Position numbers and translations under genes: made by a program. A stretch of 9,676 bases of DNA. It comes from JBBAFM01 sp041655415. Its GTDB lineage: Bacteria; Bacillota; Clostridia; Peptostreptococcales; JAAYPU01. The stretch is taken from assembly GCA_964429195.1 (NCBI GenBank), contig CAYSBC010000063.1:1-9676 (forward strand), given 5' to 3'. Numbering within the stretch: the stretch's first letter is position 1; each line of letters opens with the position of its first letter. The notes under the pieces were generated by a model. That model ran no database searches. It had not been told where the DNA came from and saw only the letters and a program-made list of their open reading frames with translations. Positions 1 to 6,410 of the stretch are shown one piece after another.

Positions 1-114
1 CATAAACTCTTTCTTTTTTTCTGTATAGGATAACCATCTATGGATATCTTCTAAAATATCCATTAAGGATTGCTCTTCATATGAAGTTGCTCCACCAATT
101 ATATCCTGTACCAT
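1..114 (-). CDS. Unrecognised protein, N-terminal 38 codons only (runs off the window)
   Basis: An ATG at 112-114 (minus strand) opens a frame that stays open to the window edge. It is preceded by TAGGAGGTGCTTT, an excellent ribosome binding site with a normal gap, and this is the main reason for believing the gene. The visible N-terminus begins MVQDIIGGATSYEEQS and continues with a probably helical stretch rich in acidic, basic and aromatic residues (DILEDIHRWLSYTEKKKEF). No signal peptide, membrane segment or known motif is visible. I do not recognise the family. It lies 132 bases downstream of the AAA+ ATPase gene, separated by a hairpin repeat and a palindrome, and a TATAAT at 136-141 suggests its own promoter. 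The start is fairly sure; the function is unknown. Confidence 0.6.
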   Translation of the reverse strand, partial: MVQDIIGGATSYEEQSLMDILEDIHRWLSYTEKKKEFM

Positions 115-135
115 AAAGCACCTCCTACCATGAAT

Positions 136-141
136 ATTATA
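136..141 (-). promoter_or_regulatory. Possible -10 box of the partial gene at 1-114
   Basis: On the minus strand a perfect TATAAT lies 13 bases before the GGAGG of the partial gene. No good -35 hexamer stands 16-18 bases upstream; the best hexamers there (GATATA, TGATAT) match weakly. This would be either a weak or an activator-dependent promoter, or chance in AT-rich DNA. Confidence 0.35.
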
Positions 142-180
142 CTTTAAGCTCTTAAATATATATCATTTGTTCTCACCGGA

Positions 181-193
181 GTTATTCAATAAC
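181..193. repeat. Perfect 13-base palindrome GTTATTcAATAAC
   Basis: The two six-base arms are exact inverted copies around one central base. The palindrome sits between the 3' hairpin repeat of the AAA+ gene and the putative promoter of the partial gene, where an operator for that gene could lie. Seen directly; the role is inference only. Confidence 0.4.
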
Positions 194-195
194 TT

Positions 196-230
196 ACAAC
201 TTATGTGTCTGGGAAGCCTCCGAGCAGTTT
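196..230 (+). repeat. Hairpin repeat, copy A
   Basis: This copy reads ACAACTTATGTGTCTGG, then a 7-base loop region, CCGA and GCAGTTT. The outer arms AACT/AGTT pair. Five bases (TATGT) bulge on the left, then GTCTGG pairs with CCGAGC, with wobbles and one mismatch. It matches copy B at 7358-7386 in the first 17 bases with one difference and again in GCAGTTT, and the stem-forming positions differ in a way that partly keeps pairing. It starts 51 bases past the end of the AAA+ gene's stop codon, and its GCAGTTT ends 16 bases short of that stop. It could be a REP-like element. Confidence 0.6.
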
Positions 231-246
231 ATTACTAAATGACTTT

Positions 247-1590
247 TTAAATTTGCTCCAAAGCCATCCCAATCAATCTATCCGCATAATCCGCCATGAA
301 TAACGGTATATTCAGCAGGTCATCATCCATGCGCAGATTATTCAATGAAAAACGGACACGCAGTTTCACCTTATCGCCGTACTTTTCCTTATACTTCTTA
401 AGGCTCCTGCTTTCCACATTGCTTTCAGATTTTACCTCTATGGGCAAAATGTCGTTTTCTCTCTGAATCAGAAAATCAACCTCATACCTTGGGTTATCTA
501 TCGTCCAGTACCTAGGTATGGCCTCAAACTGGTTTTGCAGGGCTTGCAGGATATAATTCTCACTTAAAGCCCCTTTAAACTCCACGAACAGCCGGTTGCC
601 CTCGCCAAAGGCAGAGGGAGCCAAAAGGGATAAGCGGCGCAACAATCCTACGTCTGCCATATATAGCTTGAAAGCAGACAAATCATCGTAAGCCGAAATA
701 GGCAGCCCCGGTGCGGTGCTGCGGTATATTTTAAAGGTCAAGTTGGCATCACAAAGCCATTGAAGGGCATCTTCATATTCCCTTGCTCTTGCCCCTTCCT
801 TAACTACCTTATAAATAAACTTCTTATTTTCCCTCGCAAGCTGGGACGGAATGGATTTCCAGATCAACGATATTTTTGGAAAATCCTTTGGGTCGGGGTG
901 CTTGGCAAAATCACGCTCATAGGCACCCAAAATATTAGACAGTACCTGCTGCATCAGCTCCACATCCCGGTCTTGCGCCCAGGCGCGGACGGATTCCGGC
1001 ATACCCCCTGTTACAAAATACATTTTAAGCTTCTCATATAACGGATTGAAAAACGCCTCCGGTATCGACTCAATTCTATCCACGCTGTCCATGTAAGCGG
1101 CAAAGTTGCCGTCGCCGTTAGCCATCAAAAATTCCGTAAAGGTCATTGGTGTGATCTCTAAAAAATCCACCTTGCCGACCGGAAAAGAAGCGGGTTTGGA
1201 AAGAGCAATACCCAAAAGAGAGCCTGCACAGGCCACATGATAATGAGGCGTGTTTTCACAGAAATATTTCAACGTGTTCAAGGCGTTGGGACATTCCTGT
1301 ATCTCATCAAAAACAATGAGCGTATTCTCCGGGCTGTCTCGTTTAATGACTTCACCGCTTGCCATCATCAGGTTTTGCAGAATACGCTCCACATCCTTGG
1401 TGCTCTCAAAAAACTGTTTATACTCCGGGTGCTCATCAAAGTTGAAATAAGCCATGTTGCCATAGTAGCGTTTTGCGAATTCCTTGAGAAGCCAAGTTTT
1501 ACCGACCTGACGTATCCCTTTTAAAATAAGGGGTTTTCGATATTTGGAGTTTTTCCAGTCCAGCAGCTTTTGCATAACCAGTCTTTCCAT
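247..1590 (-). CDS. AAA+ ATPase with C-terminal nuclease-like domain (AAA_14/DUF4143 type)
   Basis: A 447-residue protein of the widespread AAA_14 plus DUF4143 family, whose cellular role is not established. The start chosen is ATG at 1590, because GGAGGTG (1596-1602) stands five bases upstream; the in-frame extension to 1626 would run through that site. Walker A is GIRQVGKT (residues 25-32), Walker B is LIVFDE (91-96), and a sensor-like segment CAGSLLG lies at 121-127. The C-terminal third carries a PD-(D/E)XK-like pattern: YEVDFLI (D372) followed by PIEVKS (E385, K387). A catalytically competent endonuclease fold is therefore possible, although many family members have unknown activity. It looks soluble, with no signal peptide or transmembrane helix. 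The length is normal for the family. It is transcribed alone from a strong promoter surrounded by repeated ATGTG motifs, which suggests tight, perhaps self-imposed, control. Its composition is visibly richer in G+C than the neighbouring toxin module (36 of 60 bases at 961-1020 by hand count). Confidence 0.9.
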   Translation of the reverse strand: MERLVMQKLLDWKNSKYRKPLILKGIRQVGKTWLLKEFAKRYYGNMAYFNFDEHPEYKQFFESTKDVERILQNLMMASGEVIKRDSPENTLIVFDEIQECPNALNTLKYFCENTPHYHVACAGSLLGIALSKPASFPVGKVDFLEITPMTFTEFLMANGDGNFAAYMDSVDRIESIPEAFFNPLYEKLKMYFVTGGMPESVRAWAQDRDVELMQQVLSNILGAYERDFAKHPDPKDFPKISLIWKSIPSQLARENKKFIYKVVKEGARAREYEDALQWLCDANLTFKIYRSTAPGLPISAYDDLSAFKLYMADVGLLRRLSLLAPSAFGEGNRLFVEFKGALSENYILQALQNQFEAIPRYWTIDNPRYEVDFLIQRENDILPIEVKSESNVESRSLKKYKEKYGDKVKLRVRFSLNNLRMDDDLLNIPLFMADYADRLIGMALEQI

Positions 1591-1607
1591 ACTATCACCT
1601 CCAAAAT

Positions 1608-1732
1608 AACACATTATTATACACATTTAGTGTGTTTTAATCACATTATCGTTTATAGTATAACCATATTTCCAATAGCTGTCAATGAAATCACATTATT
1701 ATAATGAAAATAATGTGTAAAATCACATAATG
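1608..1732 (-). promoter_or_regulatory. Cluster of six ATGTG-type operator motifs around the AAA+ promoter
   Basis: Minus-strand reading finds TAATGTGATT or a close variant at about 1721-1732 (TTATGTGATT), 1689-1700 (AATAATGTGATT), 1639-1650 (GATAATGTGATT), 1621-1627 (AATGTGT) and 1608-1620 (AATAATGTGTTA). One inverted copy lies at 1710-1720 (ACACATTATT). Copies sit just upstream of the -35, at the expected transcription start and in the leader, the usual layout for repressor sites. A small palindrome ACACAtttagTGTGT occupies 1621-1635. The 301-base interval 1591-1891 holds this cluster, the promoter and two hairpins, and no gene that I can support. Confidence 0.6.
1657..1685 (-). promoter_or_regulatory. 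Promoter of the AAA+ ATPase gene
   Basis: On the minus strand TTGACA (1680-1685) is followed after exactly 17 bases by TATACT (1657-1662). This is a near-consensus sigma-A promoter. Transcription should start near 1650, inside one of the ATGTG repeats, giving a leader of about 60 bases before the ATG at 1590. Confidence 0.8.
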
Positions 1733-1816
1733 GTCACAAATAATCCCTACCTTTTCCATAGAGTTCATCAACAATCATAAAGTTAACTTATATCTTAACA
1801 AGATCAGTTAGGTGGC

Positions 1817-1834
1817 AAGCCATGTATTTGGCTT
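1817..1834. repeat. Short inverted repeat AAGCC/GGCTT
   Basis: Five-base arms pair around an eight-base loop, 58 bases past the PIN gene stop. No T-run follows on either strand, so it is not an intrinsic terminator by the usual rule. It may be chance. Confidence 0.3.
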
Positions 1835-1844
1835 CATTATTTAT

Positions 1845-1870
1845 AACTTAATATGTCACGTACATAAGTT
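1845..1870. repeat. Hairpin 3' of the PIN gene
   Basis: AACTT (1845-1849) pairs with AAGTT (1866-1870). After a three-base bulge, ATGT (1853-1856) pairs with ACAT (1862-1865), leaving a five-base loop. It lies 21 bases past the PIN stop codon. No T-run follows on the minus strand, so it is at best an unusual terminator or an mRNA-end stabiliser. Its minus-strand AACTTATGT is shared with the start of hairpin repeats A and B, in the opposite orientation. Confidence 0.45.
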
Positions 1871-1891
1871 CACTTCGAAATTTTCCATATT

Positions 1892-2455
1892 TTATAAAGG
1901 CCATATGTCTCTGTCAAACCATTCTGCAGACTTTCCAGATAATCTCCATAAAGCTTTAGCTTCTTTACGCTTTAATCCTTCTAGCTTACCATCCCGAATC
2001 ATTAGAATAATATCTATAATTCTAATACAGTAGATATTATCTATCCCATTATTAAGTTTTTTATCTATAATTATCTGTAAGTCCTTTTCATCGGTTCCAA
2101 AATAAATAATTGATTTTGTCTTTGCCATTGCCAGTGAAGATACCTCACCTAAATTCTTTTTAGGTCTGTTGGGATTAATCATAATACTTGCTAAACTTTT
2201 AAATGTTGCATCGTAGATTCTTCTTTCAATGCCACTTAATTGCTCTACATCAATCAATTCTAAAATACCTTTTTGAATTAAGCTATCAACCTGTTCTTTT
2301 GCACTTGCTGGAATCATTATTTCTTCATAGACTACTTTATGCATATAAATTTTTTCCGTTATGGACGGAAGAAGAATTTCTACAAATCTATATTTAGAGC
2401 TAGAGCCTATCTTAATACATATATCTGCATCAATAATTATTTTTCTTAGTTTCAT
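1892..2455 (-). CDS. PIN-like domain nuclease, probable toxin of the XRE-ImmA-PIN module
   Basis: A 187-residue soluble protein. The N-terminus KIIIDADICIKIG gives the first beta strand with acidic D9 and D11. VVYEEI supplies E44/E45, NLGEVSSLAMAKT the conserved GE (E104), and IIYFGTDEKDLQ the fourth acidic cluster (D122-D125). This is the order of metal-binding acids in PIN-domain ribonucleases such as VapC. It is longer than ordinary VapC toxins (about 130-145 residues), with a basic tail of about 35 residues ending in WFDRDIWPL. The gene overlaps the end of the ImmA-like gene by 26 bases and has its own GGAGGAAGAAGG just before the ATG, so translational coupling is likely. No VapB-type antitoxin is adjacent; the two upstream genes would have to restrain it. 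A PIN-like fold is a good call from motifs, RNase activity is inferred from the family, and the target is unknown. Confidence 0.7.
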   Translation of the reverse strand: MKLRKIIIDADICIKIGSSSKYRFVEILLPSITEKIYMHKVVYEEIMIPASAKEQVDSLIQKGILELIDVEQLSGIERRIYDATFKSLASIMINPNRPKKNLGEVSSLAMAKTKSIIYFGTDEKDLQIIIDKKLNNGIDNIYCIRIIDIILMIRDGKLEGLKRKEAKALWRLSGKSAEWFDRDIWPL

Positions 2456-3278
2456 AACCTTCTTCCTCCATGATCAAATCTAGTTCTTCATCAGTTGGAG
2501 GTGCATAAGGTTTTTCGTCCTCTATTCCCATTTCTTCCAAGTCAAGTCCTGAAAAACCCAAAAGGTATTCTAGCTTTTCCTTAGTAATTTTTTTCTCTTC
2601 ATATAATCTCATTGCTTTATCTACTAAATCACTTAAACCTATTTTCTTATCTCTAGTTGGTAATGATAAGCCTAGTCTATTTCTCCAAACTTTAACCTCC
2701 TCATTTGATAAAGCAATCAATTCACTATATCGCTTTTGATTCATGAGCTTAATTTCATATAACCTTTTTACCATTGTCTTATATGGGACAGTAAATAAAT
2801 TGGATAATTTAATAATATCCTTGATATCAATTTTACTTCTATCCACACTATAAGTTCTCATTTCTTGTAAAAGCAATTCCTCATTTATTAAAAACTCTGC
2901 AGCAAATCGATTTGCTTTTAATTCACTATCTGATATGGTATTAGAATTATTCTTTTCTTCAACGTCAGCTTTCAATATTACTTCTCCATTATTTTCAAAC
3001 CACAAATGATATAATTCATGAGCAGCAGCAAATACCTGTTTGTCATATTCAATTGCCGTATTTATCCATACAAAAGACTTTCCTTCTATCTTTTCAGAAA
3101 AGCCCCATACTTCGTCATCTTGAATAGGATAATATAAGACCTTGTTTTCCAATTCCAAGATATTAAATATCTGTCCACCAATAACATCATTGAGCTTGGA
3201 GTACTCATTTAATTTTTTTCGTGCTTTAGCTTTAATCTCATCAATTGTTTTATTGTCTAATTGATTAAGCATTTTCAT
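2430..3278 (-). CDS. ImmA/IrrE family zinc metallopeptidase
   Basis: A 282-residue soluble protein. The zinc site is plain: FAAAHELYHLWFE holds HExxH (H87, E88, H91), and SELKANRFAAEFLI follows with the third ligand glutamate (E119). In characterised relatives (ImmA of ICEBs1, IrrE/PprI of Deinococcus) the peptidase cleaves an XRE-type repressor after a DNA-damage or signalling cue. Here the XRE gene is immediately upstream and overlaps by 14 bases, and the PIN gene overlaps the 3' end by 26 bases. The C-terminal 100 residues lie beyond the usual peptidase core and end in a proline and acid-rich tail (APPTDEELDLIMEEEGY). The start is given as the ATG at 3278; the second ATG at 3272 (280 residues) has better spacing from the GAGG and may be the true one. 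The base composition is very AT-rich (15 G+C of 60 at 2401-2460, within its 3' end and the PIN start). Confidence 0.85.
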   Translation of the reverse strand: MKMLNQLDNKTIDEIKAKARKKLNEYSKLNDVIGGQIFNILELENKVLYYPIQDDEVWGFSEKIEGKSFVWINTAIEYDKQVFAAAHELYHLWFENNGEVILKADVEEKNNSNTISDSELKANRFAAEFLINEELLLQEMRTYSVDRSKIDIKDIIKLSNLFTVPYKTMVKRLYEIKLMNQKRYSELIALSNEEVKVWRNRLGLSLPTRDKKIGLSDLVDKAMRLYEEKKITKEKLEYLLGFSGLDLEEMGIEDEKPYAPPTDEELDLIMEEEGYETKKNNY

Positions 3279-3609
3279 ATTCCTCTAGCATGATTATCTC
3301 ATCAATAATAGCTTTTAATATTTCTATTTTTTCTTTTGTTTCTTCATTCTCTATCCGGCCCATAAATGAAAATCGATGCTCTTGAGGTTCTTTTTCCTTA
3401 ATGTTCAACAATGTTTCAACTGGCACTTCTAACACAGATGCTATTTTTGAAATTTCTGAAATATTAATCGCTTTAGCTCCCATTACAATTTTGCTCATGA
3501 CTTGTTTGGAGATATTAAGATTATCGGCTAAATACTGTTGAGTTTTATCTTTTTCACGTAATACTGCTTGAATATTATTTCCGACCTGCTTGAATATATC
3601 ATTAACCAT
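3265..3609 (-). CDS. XRE/Cro-family helix-turn-helix repressor
   Basis: A 114-residue DNA-binding regulator and the first gene of the XRE-ImmA-PIN module. Residues about 11-66 form a standard XRE domain: KTQQYLADNLNISKQVMSKI is the helix-turn-helix, and LEVPVETLLN closes the bundle. The last 45 residues are charged and probably form a helical coil suited to dimerisation or to recognition by the peptidase. The start is ATG at 3609 because GGAGGAGG (3618-3625) lies eight bases upstream; an in-frame ATG at 3636 lies before that ribosome binding site and is unlikely. The promoter just upstream contains GTCAA/TTGAC palindromes that could be its own operators. By analogy with ImmR/ImmA it would repress the module until cleaved. 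It could also act as part of an antitoxin complex. Confidence 0.85.
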   Translation of the reverse strand: MVNDIFKQVGNNIQAVLREKDKTQQYLADNLNISKQVMSKIVMGAKAINISEISKIASVLEVPVETLLNIKEKEPQEHRFSFMGRIENEETKEKIEILKAIIDEIIMLEEYENA

Positions 3610-3656
3610 AAAAAAGTCCTCCTCCTTATAAAACATTTAAACCATTCTGTAATAGT

Positions 3657-3685
3657 AGCATATGCTTATTTTTATATTTTGTCAA
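3657..3685 (-). promoter_or_regulatory. Promoter of the XRE-ImmA-PIN module
   Basis: On the minus strand a perfect TTGACA (3680-3685) precedes TATGCT (3657-3662) with a 17-base spacer. Transcription should begin near 3650, about 40 bases before the XRE start codon. It separates this module from the dprA operon upstream. Confidence 0.7.
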
Positions 3686-3697
3686 TATTTTGTTGAC
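3681..3697. promoter_or_regulatory. Candidate XRE operator overlapping the -35 box
   Basis: The plus strand reads GTCAA-tattttg-TTGAC, a perfect inverted repeat of five-base arms with a seven-base spacer. It lies over the TTGACA of the module promoter, where a bound repressor would block RNA polymerase. A second related palindrome stands at 3717-3727. Confidence 0.55.
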
Positions 3698-3716
3698 TTA
3701 TTTTATAATTGTATTA

Positions 3717-3727
3717 TCAATATTGAC
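3717..3727. promoter_or_regulatory. Second candidate XRE operator
   Basis: TCAATATTGAC uses the same arms as the operator at 3681-3697 but with the halves closed up (TCAA-tat-TTGA). The pair of sites, about 33 bases apart centre to centre, would allow repressor molecules to bind on one face of the helix. Confidence 0.4.
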
Positions 3728-3747
3728 TATACAGGTTACATGTGCAG

Positions 3748-4845
3748 TCAGGCCAGCACATACCTTCCGGCTGCTGACTTGACCTTGCCCTCTAGTTCCA
3801 TAATTGAAATGCATTCTATAAGATTAGCTTGATCTATTTGAAGGGCATATCCTATTTCATCAACAGTCTTTGGCGTCTGGCGGATATATGCAATAATCTT
3901 TTCTTCAAAGAGAGATAAAATAACAGCCCCTTCCTTTGTTTTCGCCGGTTTTCTGAGGGTCGGTTTTTTGTTGACCGGCTTTTGGGAAAATGGTTCTCTT
4001 CTAAATAGGAGTTGCGAGGGATGAAGGTATATCTTTGCTCCCTCTTCCAGAAGCCTATTGGTTCCTTCTCCTGTACTGCTGTATATGTCATGAGGAGGGA
4101 CTAAAACTTCACGCCCCTGTTCCTTGGCCAGCTGAGCCGTTATAAGAGCCCCGCTCTTTTCTGCCGCTTCTACAACCAATATCTTCTTACTCCAGCTACT
4201 TATCAAAGCATTTCTTTTTGGGAAAAAACTAGGGCGGGATTTTGTTTGAGGTGGATACTCCGAAATGACAGCTCCATTTTCTATAATCGCTTCCATTAAT
4301 TCTATGTGCTCACTGGGATAACAGACATCGACTCCATTGCCTAAGAATGCAATAGTATAGCCACCATTTTTAAGACAAGACGTATGAGCATAGCCGTCAA
4401 TCCCTTTGGCCATGCCACTGATAACCGAGATGTGATGATGGGCTAAATATTCTGCAGCCCCGATGGCTATTTGCTTACCATAATGGGAACATCTTCTGGA
4501 ACCTACTATGGCGACACCTTCCATATTTTCTTGAATGCTCCCCCTGTAATAGAGTAGAATTGGAGCTTCAGCATATTCTTTTGCCATACTTGGATAAAGG
4601 GGATCCATATAGGTTAGTAATTGAATCTTTTTCTTCTCCATTATTTCTAATGTGGCATAAGCTTTATTTAAAGAACGTTCTGATAGAATACTTTCAGCTA
4701 ATGCTTCTCCAATGCCATGTACGGACATAAGCTCTTCTTTACAAGCATCATAAATGAGGTTTGGACTCCCAAAATGGTCTAGTAACCTTTTTTGAAGGAT
4801 GGGACCACATCTGGGAATCTGTTTTAACCAGATCCAATATTCCAT
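3748..4845 (-). CDS. dprA: DNA processing protein DprA (Smf)
   Basis: Binds incoming single-stranded DNA in the cytoplasm and loads RecA during natural transformation. The 365-residue protein has all family parts. There is an N-terminal helix-hairpin-helix region (about 1-55). The Rossmann-like core carries VAIVGSRR (111-118), SGMAKGID (143-150), FPKRN (208-212) and EAAEKSGALITAQ (226-238). A basic, proline-containing linker (about 284-304) follows, then a C-terminal winged helix (about 305-365). The start is ATG at 4845, with TATAGGAG seven to eight bases upstream; the in-frame ATG at 4917 would overlap the end of comM and has no advantage. comM ends only ten bases upstream, so the two are co-transcribed. 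No terminator hairpin follows the stop; the promoter of the XRE module starts within about 65 bases. In many Clostridia topA comes next, and here it does not. Confidence 0.95.
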   Translation of the reverse strand: MEYWIWLKQIPRCGPILQKRLLDHFGSPNLIYDACKEELMSVHGIGEALAESILSERSLNKAYATLEIMEKKKIQLLTYMDPLYPSMAKEYAEAPILLYYRGSIQENMEGVAIVGSRRCSHYGKQIAIGAAEYLAHHHISVISGMAKGIDGYAHTSCLKNGGYTIAFLGNGVDVCYPSEHIELMEAIIENGAVISEYPPQTKSRPSFFPKRNALISSWSKKILVVEAAEKSGALITAQLAKEQGREVLVPPHDIYSSTGEGTNRLLEEGAKIYLHPSQLLFRREPFSQKPVNKKPTLRKPAKTKEGAVILSLFEEKIIAYIRQTPKTVDEIGYALQIDQANLIECISIMELEGKVKSAAGRYVLA

Positions 4846-4855
4846 TTTTGTTCTC

Positions 4856-6394
4856 CTATATAACCGCCATATGTGCTCTGTCCTTTTCCAAATCCCTGGA
4901 CATGAGTGCGGATGCAATATCTCTTTTCCTTATTTTTGCCGAACCTTCCATGTCTGCAAATGTTCGGGCTACTTTCAGATATTTATGGAAAGTTCTGGCG
5001 CTGTATTTAAAGCGTTCATAGGCTAGTTGTAATAACCTCTGCCCTTCTGCTTCTATATGACAAAACTCCTTAATGAGAGCATTATTCATTTGAGCATTGC
5101 AGTTTACTCCTACTATATCTTCAAACCTTTTATTTTGAATCTCCCGTGAAAATTTCACCCTTTCTCGAAGTTCCTTTGATGTTTTGCCCAAAGCATAATT
5201 GGATAAGTCCATAAAATCAACCTGCTGTACATATTTCTGAATATCCATTCTGTCCATAATGGGTCCGGATATTTTTTGCCTGTATTTCAAGACCTCATAG
5301 TCACTGCATTTGCATTTCTCATTACCATAATAACCACAGGGGCAAGGATTCATGGCAGCAACTAGCATAAAACTGGACGGATATGTATTGCTGTGCTTAA
5401 CTCTTGATATGGTCACTTTTTGATCTTCCATAGGTTGCCTCAGTGATTCTAAGGTTCTCTTAGAAAATTCGGCTATTTCATCTAAAAATAGTATTCCGTT
5501 ATGAGCTAATGATATTTCACCGGGAGTAGCATCATTACCGCCACCGATGAGTGAATTGGTAGAAGCGTTGTGATGAGGCGCCCTAAAGGGTCTATCGACT
5601 ATCAAACCACCGTTTTTCCTCAAGCCGCCCGCTACACTATATATTTTAGTAACCTCTAAAGATTCTTCATCTGTCATCCTCGGTAAGATAGTGGGTATAC
5701 GCTGAGCTATCATGGATTTTCCACAACCCGGCGATCCAATCATGAGCAAATTATGCCCTCCGGCTGCCGCTATCACCACATTTTCAATCAATATGTCTTG
5801 TCCCTGAACATCCTTAAAATCGGGTTTATAAAGCGCATCAGTAAACTCCACATGAATGTCATGTCTCTCAGGAACATAGTCTCTTCTGTTTTCTAAGAAT
5901 TCAATCACTTCCCTTAAGGAGTCAAATCCATAAACATGGATTCCCTTGACTAATGAAGCTTCCTGCACATTTTCTAGAGGAACAATCACATTCTGAAGAC
6001 CCGCTTTCTTCGCAGCGATTGCCATTGGCAAAATGCCTACAGACGATCTGAGCCTCGCATTCAAAGATAGTTCCCCGACATAGGCAAACTCTTCAAATTT
6101 TGCCGAGTTAATTTGTCCTGTCTCTATTAATAAACCCAGGGCCATGGCCAAATCAAAATGGGATCCACTCTTTTTTAAATCGCTGGGTGCTAAATTGATG
6201 ACAATTTTCTTTTCCGGGAATGTATAATTGCAATCATTTATAGCAGCCTCTACCCGTTCGCGTGCTTCTTTAACTGCTGTGTCTCCTAAGCCAACAATTG
6301 AAATCATAGGCTGTCCATAAATTTCTTTGATTTCTACATCTACTAAGTACCCTTCCACTCCTGATATTGCAAAACTTTTTACAATAGAAGCCAT
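4856..6394 (-). CDS. comM: YifB/ComM family magnesium-chelatase-like AAA+ ATPase
   Basis: A 512-residue, full-length member. The N-terminal domain (about 1-170) is the Lon-protease-like/ChlI fold, without an obvious protease dyad. The AAA+ core has Walker A GSPGCGKS (220-227), RAPHHNAST (271-279) and Walker B ILFLDE (301-306). A cysteine-containing loop NPCPCGYYGNEKCKC (349-363) and GPIMDRMDI (377-385), typical of the family, follow. The C-terminal Mg-chelatase-type helical domain (about 410-505) closes the protein. In gram-negative bacteria ComM is a hexameric helicase that promotes branch migration during transformation. The same role is inferred here because dprA follows ten bases later. 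The start at 6394 is supported by GGGGGAGGAG directly upstream. The gene begins 16 bases after the stop of the RAYT transposase gene, so that gene probably shares its transcript. Confidence 0.95.
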   Translation of the reverse strand: MASIVKSFAISGVEGYLVDVEIKEIYGQPMISIVGLGDTAVKEARERVEAAINDCNYTFPEKKIVINLAPSDLKKSGSHFDLAMALGLLIETGQINSAKFEEFAYVGELSLNARLRSSVGILPMAIAAKKAGLQNVIVPLENVQEASLVKGIHVYGFDSLREVIEFLENRRDYVPERHDIHVEFTDALYKPDFKDVQGQDILIENVVIAAAGGHNLLMIGSPGCGKSMIAQRIPTILPRMTDEESLEVTKIYSVAGGLRKNGGLIVDRPFRAPHHNASTNSLIGGGNDATPGEISLAHNGILFLDEIAEFSKRTLESLRQPMEDQKVTISRVKHSNTYPSSFMLVAAMNPCPCGYYGNEKCKCSDYEVLKYRQKISGPIMDRMDIQKYVQQVDFMDLSNYALGKTSKELRERVKFSREIQNKRFEDIVGVNCNAQMNNALIKEFCHIEAEGQRLLQLAYERFKYSARTFHKYLKVARTFADMEGSAKIRKRDIASALMSRDLEKDRAHMAVI

Positions 6395-6410
6395 ACTCCT
6401 CCCCCTTGTT

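Noticed and set aside
760..1524. Plus-strand open frames over the AAA+ gene
   Set aside because: They lie opposite a clearly coding gene with intact Walker and nuclease-like motifs, have no recognisable domains, and are antisense shadows.
1608..1732. CRISPR array
   Set aside because: The repeated motif is only about 10 bases, irregularly spaced and partly inverted; it behaves as operator sites.
1812..2397. Plus-strand open frames over the PIN gene and its 3' flank
   Set aside because: Low-complexity, hydrophobic translations opposite a coding region; no family resemblance.
1892..2455. Ordinary VapBC pair
   Set aside because: The protein is longer than VapC, and no VapB-like antitoxin is adjacent; the upstream genes are an XRE regulator and a peptidase.
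3852..4091. Second minus-strand frame inside dprA
   Set aside because: Out of frame with dprA, whose motifs and winged helix continue without a break through this stretch; the translation is basic and unstructured.
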